NCBI RefSeq assembly: GCF_000737865.1 | Contig: NZ_CP007287.1 | Coordinates: forward strand, 247,647-311,646 | DNA from: Bifidobacterium coryneforme | GTDB lineage: Bacteria; Actinomycetota; Actinomycetes; Actinomycetales; Bifidobacteriaceae | Length of the DNA stretch: 64,000 nt | Reading direction: 5' to 3' | Shown here: piece after piece, positions 46,401 through 54,333 of the stretch | Layout: every line of letters begins with the position of its first letter | Numbering within the stretch: position 1 is the stretch's first letter | Notes under the pieces: model-generated | The model's database searches: none | Told to the model about the DNA's origin: nothing | What the model saw: only the letters and a program-made list of their open reading frames with translations | Position numbers and translations under genes: made by a program

Positions 46401-47612
46401 CACTTCAAGCCCGACTACGAGCCTGATCTTCTCCTGAGCACCAACTACATCAGTCATCTGGGTGTTTACCGCAGATCCATCGTTAATGAGATCGGTGGCT
46501 TCCGTGTGGGATATGAGGGGTCCCAGGACTATGATATGCTCCTGCGGTTCATGGAGCGTACCGAGCCATCAAGAGTCCAGCACATAGCCAAGGTTCTCTA
46601 CCACTGGAGGACTCTACCCACATCGACTGCCTCCAGCGGTGGTGCCAAGGACTACGCTTCGGACGCGGGGTTGCGAGCCCTCAGCTCGGCCATGGAACGC
46701 AGGGGGATTGACGCCGAGGTGGTCTCTGCCGGTCCGAGCGGCATCTACAACGTTCACTACGGTATTCACGACCCCGACCTTGTGTCGGTGATTATCCCTA
46801 CCAAGAATGGCTATGACAACATCGAGCGGTGCATGGACTCGGTGATCGAAAAGACCAAGTACCCTAACTATGAGGTGCTCATTGCCGATAACGGCAGCAC
46901 CAACCCGGCCATGAAAAGACTGTATGCCAGGTACCAGGAGCGCCTGGGGGAGCGGTTCAGGGTGCTTGATCTCGATATCCCCTTCAACTTCTCCCGCATC
47001 AACAACCTGGCTGCCAAGGAGGCCAAGGGCAAGTACCTTCTCTTCCTGAACGACGACACCCAGGTCATCAGCCCGCTCTGGATGACGCGCTTGGTCTCTT
47101 TCGCTCAGCTACAACGGATAGGAGTGGTTGGCGCCAAGCTCTATTACCCGATCAACACCATTCAGCACGCAGGCATTGTTCTGGGGCTTGGAGGCGTGGC
47201 CGGGCATATCATGGTCGGCACGCCACGGACCCACTTTGGCTATTTCGGCAGACTCATCGAGAATGTCAATTACTACGCTATGACGGCGGCGTGCTGCATG
47301 GTCAAGGCCGAGGACTTCCAGGCTGTTTCCGGTTTTGACGAAACTCTGGCGGTCGCATACAACGACGTCGATCTCTGCGCACGAATCCACGATGAGCTGG
47401 GCAGGGACAACGTGTGGGCCCATGAGGTCGAGCTCTATCACTTCGAGTCGGTGACTCGCGGGAAGGATGCCAAAGACAAAAAGAAGAGGGCGAGGTTGGA
47501 AAAGGAGTCCGCGGAATTCAGGAGCAGACATGCGGAGGCGGTCGAGAACGACCCCTACTACAACCCCAATCTCTCCCGGACCTCGGGCAACTTCTGGGTC
47601 CGGGAGGACTGA
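43449..47612 (+). CDS. Giant multi-domain family 2 glycosyltransferase
   Basis: A 1387-aa protein made of two similar halves. Each half has a beta-rich module with a GWA.D motif (VSGWAVDTYRK near 50; VTGWAADLEGH near 697), a basic helical linker, and two GT-A modules. The first GT2 starts near 204 (ISIVVPVYNVDEQWLRKCV; DNDDE), and its counterpart in the second half starts near 854 (ISVLVPVYNVEPQWLRACV; DNDDE). The fourth module, near 1113, has VIIPTKNGYDNIERC and LNDDTQV. The second module, near 458, has no DxD-like site (LVFLDGKNPKRADW) and is probably inactive. A rhamnan- or polymer-building role is inferred from rmlABCD next door. Start: GTG at 43449 with AAGGAG close by, or ATG at 43521. 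Confidence 0.85.
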   Translation: MTHIQKSATRGLVDDSAKTRKKKRMIVHSAVNYEVAIEDLVKNPIDGTVTVSGWAVDTYRKTGIRIRPQDEDVTVERQDRNDIATVFDLDSSARPGFTAATLSSKGSFQLLFMINGTERPVQIDLNRLERKLSNDRKKQRLRQISYRLLHDSFSSNFRSLVKRAKRKITKRQKSYDQWIRTHEVTKPADAMQVMEGFAEKPLISIVVPVYNVDEQWLRKCVESMDAQWYPNWELCLADDHSPDESVRTLLKEISAGDPRIHAVYRDENGGIAAATNSAIELAKGQYIGFMDNDDELAPSALYEVVSAINSDPSIDFIYTDEDKITEKGVRFDPFFKPDFSPHLLLGHNYITHFVTVSRALLQKVGGLDSAFDGSQDYDFVLRATEQAQKVHHIPQIMYHWRTLSSSVAGDPRSKMYAYEAGKAALEATLKRRGTDGSVRMLDNLGTYKIDYHGEAPSVAVIASGYTGEKLHDLQLGTDYPRVRFVSADKTGIDVAARECDEDLLVFLDGKNPKRADWLTEMVNYTRDDQVGVVGGKILDDRGRVANVGVTLRAMKTGQPFEMRGDWDQGIGYYFRDLLPRDMFAVTEDCLLTRRRDFERIKGFDQSLSSGLQGIDYCVRLQEECGLTTLWQPYSLFVDEAKNPAKIPQEDLDRYLASHQGMVDPFASAFFPSEKPDHAPVEASIDQVLVSSGSSVITVTGWAADLEGHEAASVGISPCEHARLNDVKRILRPDVNMTKAMPIDSELGFKLRISLPDGLAAFRAEHPSLVISGPSGQVSLTLKVPRSQAMSRFGLLLRKAAAIRHPRSFARRIFDRYLVPRRQKAAYRKLIARTEQYDKAAVESRIDGFAYRPMISVLVPVYNVEPQWLRACVDSIRNQFYPNWELCLADDCSTDPRVAEVLKQMSAEDDRIKVVFRKENGHISRATNSALEIATGEFVALVDNDDELPPQAFFEVVKRLNEKPETDLVYSDEDKEDEQGHRFDPHFKPDYEPDLLLSTNYISHLGVYRRSIVNEIGGFRVGYEGSQDYDMLLRFMERTEPSRVQHIAKVLYHWRTLPTSTASSGGAKDYASDAGLRALSSAMERRGIDAEVVSAGPSGIYNVHYGIHDPDLVSVIIPTKNGYDNIERCMDSVIEKTKYPNYEVLIADNGSTNPAMKRLYARYQERLGERFRVLDLDIPFNFSRINNLAAKEAKGKYLLFLNDDTQVISPLWMTRLVSFAQLQRIGVVGAKLYYPINTIQHAGIVLGLGGVAGHIMVGTPRTHFGYFGRLIENVNYYAMTAACCMVKAEDFQAVSGFDETLAVAYNDVDLCARIHDELGRDNVWAHEVELYHFESVTRGKDAKDKKKRARLEKESAEFRSRHAEAVENDPYYNPNLSRTSGNFWVRED

Positions 47613-47624
47613 ATACCCAGCAGA

Positions 47625-48653
47625 TTAAGCCATATTCTTGACCCGGGCATCGTATATGAGCTTCTCCAGATGCCTGACCCAGGTGGCGACGGTACAGAGG
47701 GCGCGTCGGGCGATACCCATTTTGTGGAAGAGGGCCGACGCCCTCTGCCGGTCCTGGTGCAGTTCCTCCAGGCTCTGCGGGTCCGAGCCAGCTGCAGCCG
47801 TCTCGGAACGGAGCCCATCCCAGATGGAATAGTAACTGCGCATAGGGGTGATTCCGTCGTCCAGGGCCAGCTCAAAGTTGGCCAGACCCGCAGCCACATT
47901 GTCGCGGTAGAAGCCCACGCTGCGGAGGGAGTGGGTCACGGATGAGGGCGACTGCAGCCAGTAGTACAGGACTGTATTGATGTCGGCAACCTTGGACATT
48001 CGTCGGTATAGCGGGCCAGCCACCATGATGTCCTGTGCGTAGCGGCCGGGGGGAAAGCGGATACCCTCCCACAGTTCAGCTTTGTATAGTCTGCACCAAT
48101 TGGCCTCGTTGAAATACCTGACCTCACCGGATTTGCCGATCATGTCCATGAAGATGCGAAGACTCTTGCAGAAGTATGTCTGATAGGCCTTGAAGGGGTT
48201 GGCAAAGACCTTGATGTTTCGTGGTGAGGCAGCCCCATGAGAGGCTTCATCAACAATGGAGTCCATCTGGGAGGGGCCGAATTGCTGCCATCTGGCCTTG
48301 CTCATGTCGGCATCGGTGGATTTGAGGGCGTGGAGCAGTAATTCAATGTTCCTTCTATCAAGGATGTCGTCATTGTCCACGAAGGCCAGGTAGGTGCCTC
48401 GGGTGGCGTCGAGTCCTGCGTTCTGGGCTACGGAGATGCCTTGGTTCTCCTGATGTATCACCTGAATGCGATGGTCCCGGGCCGCATATCGGTCGCAAAT
48501 GGAGCCGGACCCGTCGGTGGACCCATCATCAACCAGGATGATCTGCAGATTGTCATGGGTCTGCCCACAGATGGAATCCAGGCAGCGGGGTAGGTACTCT
48601 GCTGCGTTGTATACGGGAACGATGATTGATACCAGGTCTTGGCTGACGGTCAT
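47625..48653 (-). CDS. Family 2 glycosyltransferase
   Basis: A 342-aa enzyme. The GT-A core is VSIIVPVYNAAEYLPRCLDS, ILVDDGSTDGSG, and AFVDNDDILDRRN (DxD-type). The C-terminal part has RLYKAELWEGIRFPPGRYAQD, typical of capsule and wall glycosyltransferases of the EpsJ type. The start at 48653 (MTVSQDLVS) has no ribosome site, but on the minus strand TAGACT (48661-48666) ends exactly seven bases before it, suggesting a leaderless message. It converges on the giant GT2 gene, with stops 12 bases apart, and is divergent from rpsF. Confidence 0.87.
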   Translation of the reverse strand: MTVSQDLVSIIVPVYNAAEYLPRCLDSICGQTHDNLQIILVDDGSTDGSGSICDRYAARDHRIQVIHQENQGISVAQNAGLDATRGTYLAFVDNDDILDRRNIELLLHALKSTDADMSKARWQQFGPSQMDSIVDEASHGAASPRNIKVFANPFKAYQTYFCKSLRIFMDMIGKSGEVRYFNEANWCRLYKAELWEGIRFPPGRYAQDIMVAGPLYRRMSKVADINTVLYYWLQSPSSVTHSLRSVGFYRDNVAAGLANFELALDDGITPMRSYYSIWDGLRSETAAAGSDPQSLEELHQDRQRASALFHKMGIARRALCTVATWVRHLEKLIYDARVKNMA

Positions 48654-48859
48654 AGAAGCCAGTCTAGTGGAAGCCTCATGGTCTGGGTTGCGCCGTGCAT
48701 GAGGGGTCGGCACGGTCAGAGGTGGGTATGGCCCGTATGATGCCCGAGTCTAGCCGCAGGGCCTTGCCATCTTTCTCGTCAGGAACTGGTTTCCGGCAAT
48801 GCCGGACGGCGATTGGCTCCAGCGTAGCCGGCTGATCGAATCCGGTCCTGATGACGATA

Positions 48860-48973
48860 TATACTCGAAACATTGTCTGGTGGTTCTGGCGCCATGTGGT
48901 GATTGGACCGCCGGCTTTATGCACCCTCCTGTCACGGAAAGTCCGTGACCGTTAGGTCCAAAGGAGGTGGGTG
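48860..48973 (+). promoter_or_regulatory. rpsF operon promoter and structured leader
   Basis: TATACT at 48860-48865 is a good -10 box with a weak -35, giving a leader of about 100 bases. It contains a perfect hairpin, GTCACGGA (48931-48938) and TCCGTGAC (48942-48949), then CCG overlapping its 3' arm, just before the ribosome site AAGGAGG (48961-48967). The position and the CCG suit an S6:S18 autoregulatory element, but I cannot confirm the fold. Confidence 0.5.
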
Positions 48974-49270
48974 ATGTCTGCGCACAAGTATGAACTGATG
49001 TTCATTGCTGATCCGAGCCTGGATGAGCGATCCCTGAAGAAGCTGACCGATCAGTATCTCGAGGTGGTCACCAAGGAAGGTGGGTCCGTCGACAATATCG
49101 ACATTTGGGGCCGCCGCAAGCTGGCTTATGAGATTGACAAGAACAACGAGGGCAACTACGTGGTCGTCGAGTACAGCTGCGAGCCGGCTGTGAGCTCCGA
49201 GCTCGACCGTGTCCTCAACCTGAACGAATCCATCATTCGTACGAAGATCCTTCGTAAGGATGCCAAGTAA
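48974..49270 (+). CDS. rpsF: 30S ribosomal protein S6
   Basis: A 98-aa small-subunit protein that pairs with S18 on the 16S rRNA platform. The sequence KYELMFIADPSLDERSL, IDIWGRRKLAYEIDK, EGNYVVVEYSC and LNLNESIIRTKILR is typical. AAGGAGG is six bases before the ATG at 48974; the in-frame GTG three bases earlier is less likely. First gene of the rpsF-ssb-rpsR-rplI operon. Confidence 0.97.
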   Translation: MSAHKYELMFIADPSLDERSLKKLTDQYLEVVTKEGGSVDNIDIWGRRKLAYEIDKNNEGNYVVVEYSCEPAVSSELDRVLNLNESIIRTKILRKDAK

Positions 49271-49380
49271 AAACAGCTATCGAGCGTTGACGGGCCCTGC
49301 GGGGCATCCGTCCGCCATGGGCAGGGGAACCACGGGATGGCAGAACATCCGGGATTCCCGACAAGAGGAAAGGTCGTGAG

Positions 49381-49986
49381 ATGGCAGGAGATACATACGT
49401 CACCGTGGTGGGGAACCTCACTGCGGATCCGGAGGTGCGCACCACTTCCAATGGCGGTACGGTGGCCAACATTACCATCGCCTCTACGCCCAGGCAGTTC
49501 AACAGGAACTCGGGTCAGTGGGAGGACGGGGACGCCCTCTTCATGCGGTGCTCCGCATGGGACTCCACCTACAACCCCCTGGCCTCCAACATTCAGGCCA
49601 GTCTGACCAAGGGCATGCGGGTCATCGCCCAGGGTCGTCTGGTACAGCGCTCCTACCAGGACCGTGAGGGCAACAACCGCTCGGTCGTGGAGCTGCGTCT
49701 GGATGAGATTGGCCCTGCATTGACCAGGAACACCGCCCAGGTGACCCGGAACTCCAACACTGGTGCCCCCAACGGGAGCGGCCGTGGTGGGTTTGCAGGT
49801 GCCGGGAACGGCGGTTACCAGGGTGGATCCTCCTACCAGGGTGGTGCCGCGGCGGGAGCCGCGCCCCAGCAGGGGTCTCAGCCTCCTGCCCAGGATCCCT
49901 GGTCGTCCACCGGTTCCGGTGACTCCTTCGGATCCTTTGGGTCCTCGGGGGAGTTCGGCGGCGCAGGAGATGAGCCCGAGTTCTGA
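49381..49986 (+). CDS. ssb: Single-stranded DNA-binding protein
   Basis: A 201-aa SSB. The OB fold spans about residues 1-110 (TYVTVVGNLTADPEVRTT, ANITIASTPRQFN, LFMRCSAWDS, GMRVIAQGRLVQRSYQDREG, VVELRLDEIGPAL). A Gly/Ser/Gln-rich linker follows, and the end is GGAGDEPEF, an acidic-Phe tip like those that recruit partner proteins in other SSBs. AAAGG lies seven bases before the ATG. Located between rpsF and rpsR, as usual. Confidence 0.96.
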   Translation: MAGDTYVTVVGNLTADPEVRTTSNGGTVANITIASTPRQFNRNSGQWEDGDALFMRCSAWDSTYNPLASNIQASLTKGMRVIAQGRLVQRSYQDREGNNRSVVELRLDEIGPALTRNTAQVTRNSNTGAPNGSGRGGFAGAGNGGYQGGSSYQGGAAAGAAPQQGSQPPAQDPWSSTGSGDSFGSFGSSGEFGGAGDEPEF

Positions 49987-50032
49987 GCTGATAGCTCAAG
50001 GCAAGATTTCATAAGTGCAATAAGGAGAACAT

Positions 50033-50281
50033 ATGTCACGCAAGAGGCCGCAACCACCGGTCAAGCCCTTCAAGAAGAAGCCGAATCCGCTCAGGGCCGC
50101 CAAGGTTCACACCATCGATTACAAGGACGTCGCCCTGCTGCGCAAGTTCATCTCGGACCGCGGCAAGATTCGTTCCCGTCGTATCACCGGCGTCACCGTC
50201 CAGGAGCAGCGCGAGATTTCCACGGCCATCAAGAATGCCCGTGAGATGGCCCTGCTGCCCTACGCCACCACCGGTCGCTGA
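50033..50281 (+). CDS. rpsR: 30S ribosomal protein S18
   Basis: An 82-aa basic protein that forms a heterodimer with S6. It shows the family core [19 protein letters not shown] and [35 protein letters not shown] is five bases before the ATG. It lies 46 bases after ssb and 14 bases before rplI. Confidence 0.97.
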   Translation: MSRKRPQPPVKPFKKKPNPLRAAKVHTIDYKDVALLRKFISDRGKIRSRRITGVTVQEQREISTAIKNAREMALLPYATTGR

Positions 50282-50295
50282 GGGAGGATACAGAC

Positions 50296-50748
50296 ATGGC
50301 AAAGGAAACCAAGGTTATTCTCACTGATACCGTGACCGACCTGGGGCACAAGGGTGACGTCGTCGCCGTCAAGCCCGGGTATGCCCGCAACTACCTGATT
50401 CCCCAGGGCCTGGCCTTCGCCTGGTCCAAGGGTGCCGCGGCCCAGATCGAGGCCATGCAGAGGGCTCGTCGCGCCAAGTCGCTGGCAACCCGTGAGGATG
50501 CAGTCGCAGCCAAGAACGCCGTCGAAGGCCAGAGCGTTGAGATCAGCGCCAGGGTCTCCGATTCCGGCAAGCTCTTCGGTGGTATCTCCAACGAGGCAAT
50601 CGCCCAGGCCCTTCGACCCATGGCCGATGTGGACCCCAGGACCATCTCCGTTGAGTCCATCAAGACCACCGGCGAATTCCCGGCAACAGTGGCTCTGCAT
50701 CCGGAAATCACCGCCAACTTCACCGTCAAGGTGATTGCCGGCGAGTGA
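50296..50748 (+). CDS. rplI: 50S ribosomal protein L9
   Basis: A 150-aa large-subunit protein with the N-terminal [20 protein letters not shown] and [16 protein letters not shown] signature, a long connecting helix, and a C-terminal domain ([17 protein letters not shown]). GAGGGAGG precedes the ATG. It is the last gene of the operon. Confidence 0.97.
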   Translation: MAKETKVILTDTVTDLGHKGDVVAVKPGYARNYLIPQGLAFAWSKGAAAQIEAMQRARRAKSLATREDAVAAKNAVEGQSVEISARVSDSGKLFGGISNEAIAQALRPMADVDPRTISVESIKTTGEFPATVALHPEITANFTVKVIAGE

Positions 50749-50834
50749 ACCACCCTGGATGAGACCCAGGTAATGCTGATGCCAGGGTTCGGGGTCGGTA
50801 TTCCCGGTCCCGGCATCAGGGCTTAAGCAAGATT

Positions 50835-50878
50835 GAAGAAGGTCCCCCGCACCCGATGTGGTGCGGGGGACCTTCTTC
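50835..50878. terminator. Very strong hairpin after rplI
   Basis: A perfect 19-bp inverted repeat, with arms at 50835-50853 and 50860-50878 and a 6-base loop; the core is GGTCCCCCGCACC. It lies between rplI and the convergent tautomerase gene, so it can end both transcripts. A second small stem (CTGATGCC...GGCATCAG) lies just upstream near 50776-50819. Confidence 0.85.
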
Positions 50879-50917
50879 TCATGTGTCCGGTATCTCATTT
50901 CCGGACAATCCTTCGGC

Positions 50918-51265
50918 TCAGAAATTGCCGCCGTTCCAGCCCCAGTCCTTGGTGGCCGTATAGCGGATGTAGGTCCTGTCCTGGGGGATGGACAGCTCGG
51001 TGTCCAGAATCTGCATGATGGACTTGGTCAGGCTCTCCCAGGCCGACTTGGGAACCTCGCTGCCGAAGACGTTGACCTCCACATAGGCGGCTGGTTGGGA
51101 GTCGTCACCCGCGAAGTAGATGGGCATGTCCGACTCGAAGGGGCACATGAGCCACCCCTCGGACTTGCCGGGAACGGCGGTGATGGCCTTGCCGTAGGCG
51201 GTCTTGATCCGTTCACGCTGTTCGGCGCTTATCGAGGTGCTGACGTGGGTATGGATAACAGGCAT
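50918..51265 (-). CDS. MIF-family tautomerase-like protein
   Basis: A 115-aa protein of the macrophage migration inhibitory factor/tautomerase superfamily. After Met removal it would expose Pro1 (MPVIHTHVS), the catalytic base of the family. The C-terminal block DRTYIRYTATKDWGWNGGNF parallels the DRVYINYYD...GWNNSTF end of MIF proteins. Phenylpyruvate-type keto-enol tautomerase activity is possible; the physiological substrate is unknown. AGGAGG lies seven bases before the ATG at 51265; a start at 51322 is unlikely because it would hide Pro1. It begins 73 bases after the end of the GtrA gene on the same strand. Confidence 0.8.
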   Translation of the reverse strand: MPVIHTHVSTSISAEQRERIKTAYGKAITAVPGKSEGWLMCPFESDMPIYFAGDDSQPAAYVEVNVFGSEVPKSAWESLTKSIMQILDTELSIPQDRTYIRYTATKDWGWNGGNF

Positions 51266-51338
51266 GATGTTCCTCCTGACTGGACTGGAGAGGGCCTGGA
51301 CTTGGCCCGCCGACCCCTTCAATACTAGACGGTGCCGG

Positions 51339-51845
51339 TCAGTTCCATCCGAAAGGACGATGCGTCAGGGACCAGGCCCCGAGGCGATGGGAGAGGGAGC
51401 CCTCCTTGGCTGGTTGGCCGGGTGCCGGGGCATCAAGGAGCCACTTGCGGATAATGAAGTTCCATATGGCCACGACGACGGTTGCCACTATCTTGGCTGC
51501 GTTGGAGTAGAGCACATACTTGCTGTGCATGGAGTGGATGGCGTCGGCGGGCAGCATGGCCGTGCCTGCCCAGAGGATGAGCTCGTTGATGCCCAATCCG
51601 ATGACCGAGGAGATAAGGAAGACCGTTATCTCCATCCAACGGGCCATATCGTTCCGGTGTTTGAAAACGAACTTCATGCTGGCCAGGTAGTTGAAGGCCA
51701 GGGAGATCAGGAAGGATATGGCGCCGGCCAGCACGTTGTTGAAGTGGGCCAGGATGATCAGCAGATTCATGATGCTGACATCGATGATGAAGGCGATGGC
51801 GCCCACGATGCCGAACTTGACAAGTTGCTCGATGAGTTTGCGCAT
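51339..51845 (-). CDS. GtrA-family membrane protein
   Basis: A 168-aa protein with four membrane spans (FGIVGAIAFIIDVSIMNLLI, LAGAISFLISLAFNYLAS, VFLISSVIGLGINELILW, KIVATVVVAIWNFIIRKW). The GtrA hallmarks FxxVG and the NF/NY...F in the second and fourth spans are there. GtrA proteins are thought to flip or support polyprenyl-linked sugars, so this may serve the surface polysaccharide system. The ATG at 51845 has only a weak ribosome site; the frame is open upstream to 52043 but that part overlaps the MFS gene. Confidence 0.82.
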   Translation of the reverse strand: MRKLIEQLVKFGIVGAIAFIIDVSIMNLLIILAHFNNVLAGAISFLISLAFNYLASMKFVFKHRNDMARWMEITVFLISSVIGLGINELILWAGTAMLPADAIHSMHSKYVLYSNAAKIVATVVVAIWNFIIRKWLLDAPAPGQPAKEGSLSHRLGAWSLTHRPFGWN

Positions 51846-51999
51846 AAGGCACCATTGAACCACTCCCCGGCAGCCGGGCCGATACTGCCGGAGAATTGTA
51901 TGCAGAAATCTCACGACGGCAGGAATCGCAACGGCACCGGTGCCTGTTGATGATTCCGACGGAGCCGGAATGCCGTACCCAGGCTTGGAGGCAGAGGGT

Positions 52000-53325
52000 T
52001 CAGGCCTTGAGCTCCGTGAGAATGGGCTTCTCTGTGCTGTCACGAATCTGGCGGAACCCTACGAAGGCGATGGTGAGGGAGGTCAGCGCTAGAGCCGTGA
52101 CAACCCCGAATCCGCCCTGGGAACCGTATCGGTCGATGAACTGACCGGCGATTGCGGACCCTGCCGAGGACCCGATGGAGTTCATGGCGCTCAGCCAGGC
52201 CATCCCCTCGGTGAATCTGGCAGGGGGGACCAGGTGGAGCATGAGTTGATTCCCGTTGATCCAGGTCGGTGCCTGGCAGATGCCGATGACCAGGTAGATG
52301 AGCATGATGGTCCAGAGGTTTCTGGCAAAGAGGAAGGTGCCAATGCCCAGGTTGACCACCAGGAGGCAGAAGTAGAAGCGTTTCCAGAGGGGAATGGTCC
52401 AGCTCTTGGCACCATAGAGCAGGGCGCCTATCAAGGAGCTGAAGGAGAAACAGGCGAAGACGAACCCGGTCATCTGTTTCATGCCCTGCTCGGTGGCGAA
52501 GGAGATGATGGAGATGGAAGCGGCGCTCTGGAAGGCACCCAGGCCGAACCAGGTGACGCATACGGCTATCATGCCCGAGCTCCAGAAGGCACTCTGCCCC
52601 TCCTGCCCCTGCAGTTCGGCCGCCCTGGCAGCCTGCCTGGCCCGGTACTCCTTGCGTGTGATGCCCTGGGCCTTGGCCAGGCTGGTCTGGGACGGTGGTT
52701 CCGTTGTGGCGATCGAAAGGAACATCCAGGCGCCGACCAGGACACAGACTCCGGTGAAGGAGAAGGCCAATACCCCGGATATGACGGCCAGGATGGAAGC
52801 CAAGGGGTTTCCGATGACCCACATGGCCTCGTCGAAGACCCCGGAGAGGGACAGTGCCTGGTCGGTGGCCTTCCTGTCTCCCCTGAGGATGTTGGTCCAC
52901 CTGCTGCGGCTCATGGCTCCCCACGGCGGTATCGCCGCCATGAAGGGGGTGATGCAGTACAACACCCAGGCCGGCGCATGAGAGGTGATCGAGGTGATAA
53001 GGGCCGTGGCGGCGACCATCCATACCACCACGGTGGGGATGGAGACCTGTCGCTGGCCGAACTTGTCAATCAGTTTACCCAGGATCGGGCTCACCAGGGC
53101 GAGCGATATGGCCTGGACGGCGGTCAGGGCTCCGGCCAGTGAGTAGCTGCCGTAGTAATGCTGGACCGAGATGGTGATGGTCATGCCGACCATGGGGAAG
53201 GGCATGGAGGCGATGACCGAGCCGACTGCGAAGCGGGCTGTGTGGGGCATACGTAAAAGTGACGCGTAGCCCCCGAAAATACGATGGCCGACCTGACCCA
53301 GTGCATCCCTTACCTGCTGCGGCAT
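52000..53325 (-). CDS. MFS transporter
   Basis: A 441-aa carrier with about 12 spans. Typical parts are MPFPMVGMTITISVQHYYG in span 1, LVSPILGKLIDKFGQR as loop 2-3 motif A, and VMWVIGNPLASILAVISGVL around span 5-6, which resembles drug or sugar-efflux members. Substrate unknown. AGGAGGAG lies just before the ATG at 53325. It stands alone upstream of the GtrA gene. Confidence 0.85.
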   Translation of the reverse strand: MPQQVRDALGQVGHRIFGGYASLLRMPHTARFAVGSVIASMPFPMVGMTITISVQHYYGSYSLAGALTAVQAISLALVSPILGKLIDKFGQRQVSIPTVVVWMVAATALITSITSHAPAWVLYCITPFMAAIPPWGAMSRSRWTNILRGDRKATDQALSLSGVFDEAMWVIGNPLASILAVISGVLAFSFTGVCVLVGAWMFLSIATTEPPSQTSLAKAQGITRKEYRARQAARAAELQGQEGQSAFWSSGMIAVCVTWFGLGAFQSAASISIISFATEQGMKQMTGFVFACFSFSSLIGALLYGAKSWTIPLWKRFYFCLLVVNLGIGTFLFARNLWTIMLIYLVIGICQAPTWINGNQLMLHLVPPARFTEGMAWLSAMNSIGSSAGSAIAGQFIDRYGSQGGFGVVTALALTSLTIAFVGFRQIRDSTEKPILTELKA

Positions 53326-53602
53326 TGCTCCTCCTGCCTTTTCCTCTGCTCGTATGCCTATGTGTTTGGTTTCCTCGGGGCCTGCCGCTCAACGTAGTGC
53401 TTCCGCTTCCTCCATCCGCAAAGACGCGGGTCGCTCTGGGGAATCCCGGAAAACAGGGGGAGAGGGGTTGAATTGGTGGCTGTTACGGACTGTTAGACTG
53501 GTAACCGCTCCGGACCCTTGAAGCCGGTCCCGGGCTGATATAAGTTTACCCCGAGCTCTCGTCCTGAGGGAAGACCCGGGGAGCCATCGGGAGGTAGGTC
53601 AC

Positions 53603-54259
53603 TTGCCGGCAACGACCATTCATTTCATCCGCCACGGTCAGGTATTCAATCCCGACCATATTCTCTACGAACGCCTTCCAGGCTTCCATCTGTCCGAACG
53701 CGGGCGGGGGATGGCCCACGCCACGGGTAGATTCCTGGCGGCAGCGCCTGGCTTCAGGGACATCGCCGCCGTCTATTCCTCCCCCCTGGACCGGACCAGG
53801 GAAACCACGGACATCCTTCTGGAAGAGGTCAATCCCGCCAGGGGGAAACGTGGCTTGGACCCACTGAATCCGCACTATGACGAGCGGCTGATCGAGGCCG
53901 GCAATGAGTTCCGCGGCAAACGGATCGGCCGGGGTGCGGGTGCCCTCTGGTACCCCTCCAACCTGAAACTGGTCCTGGATCTTTCCAAACCAAGCTGGGG
54001 CGAGAGCTACCGGCAGATAGCCCGCAGGGTTTCGGACTTCGTATACGAAAAGGTCGAGGAGTATCCGGACGCACAGATTCTGGCCGTCTCCCATGAGTCG
54101 CCCATCTGGACTTTCCGGCACCTGTTGGAGACGGGCCATCCCGAGCACAATATGCTGCGTCGTGGCACCGCCCTTGCCTCGGTCACCTCCATCACCCTGG
54201 ACTGCGGCTCCCGGAAGGTGCTTGGCATCACATATGCGGATCCGGCGGCAGGTGTGTAA
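53603..54259 (+). CDS. Histidine phosphatase (phosphoglycerate-mutase superfamily)
   Basis: A 218-aa protein. The catalytic motif RHG is in IHFIRHGQVFNPDH, with the second Arg in YSSPLDRTRETTDIL and the closing His in ILAVSHESPIWTFRHLL. This is the branch-2-sized, cofactor-independent layout seen in broad-specificity phosphatases; the substrate cannot be read from sequence. The start is a TTG at 53603 with GGGAGG about eight bases upstream. It lies 74 bases before the next gene on the same strand and may form an operon with it. Confidence 0.85.
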   Translation: MPATTIHFIRHGQVFNPDHILYERLPGFHLSERGRGMAHATGRFLAAAPGFRDIAAVYSSPLDRTRETTDILLEEVNPARGKRGLDPLNPHYDERLIEAGNEFRGKRIGRGAGALWYPSNLKLVLDLSKPSWGESYRQIARRVSDFVYEKVEEYPDAQILAVSHESPIWTFRHLLETGHPEHNMLRRGTALASVTSITLDCGSRKVLGITYADPAAGV

Positions 54260-54333
54260 GGCCGTCTCCGGTGTCATAGGATGGCAGGAGGATTGCAACG
54301 CGGATTGGACCGCGACTCAGGTGAAGGAGCGTG

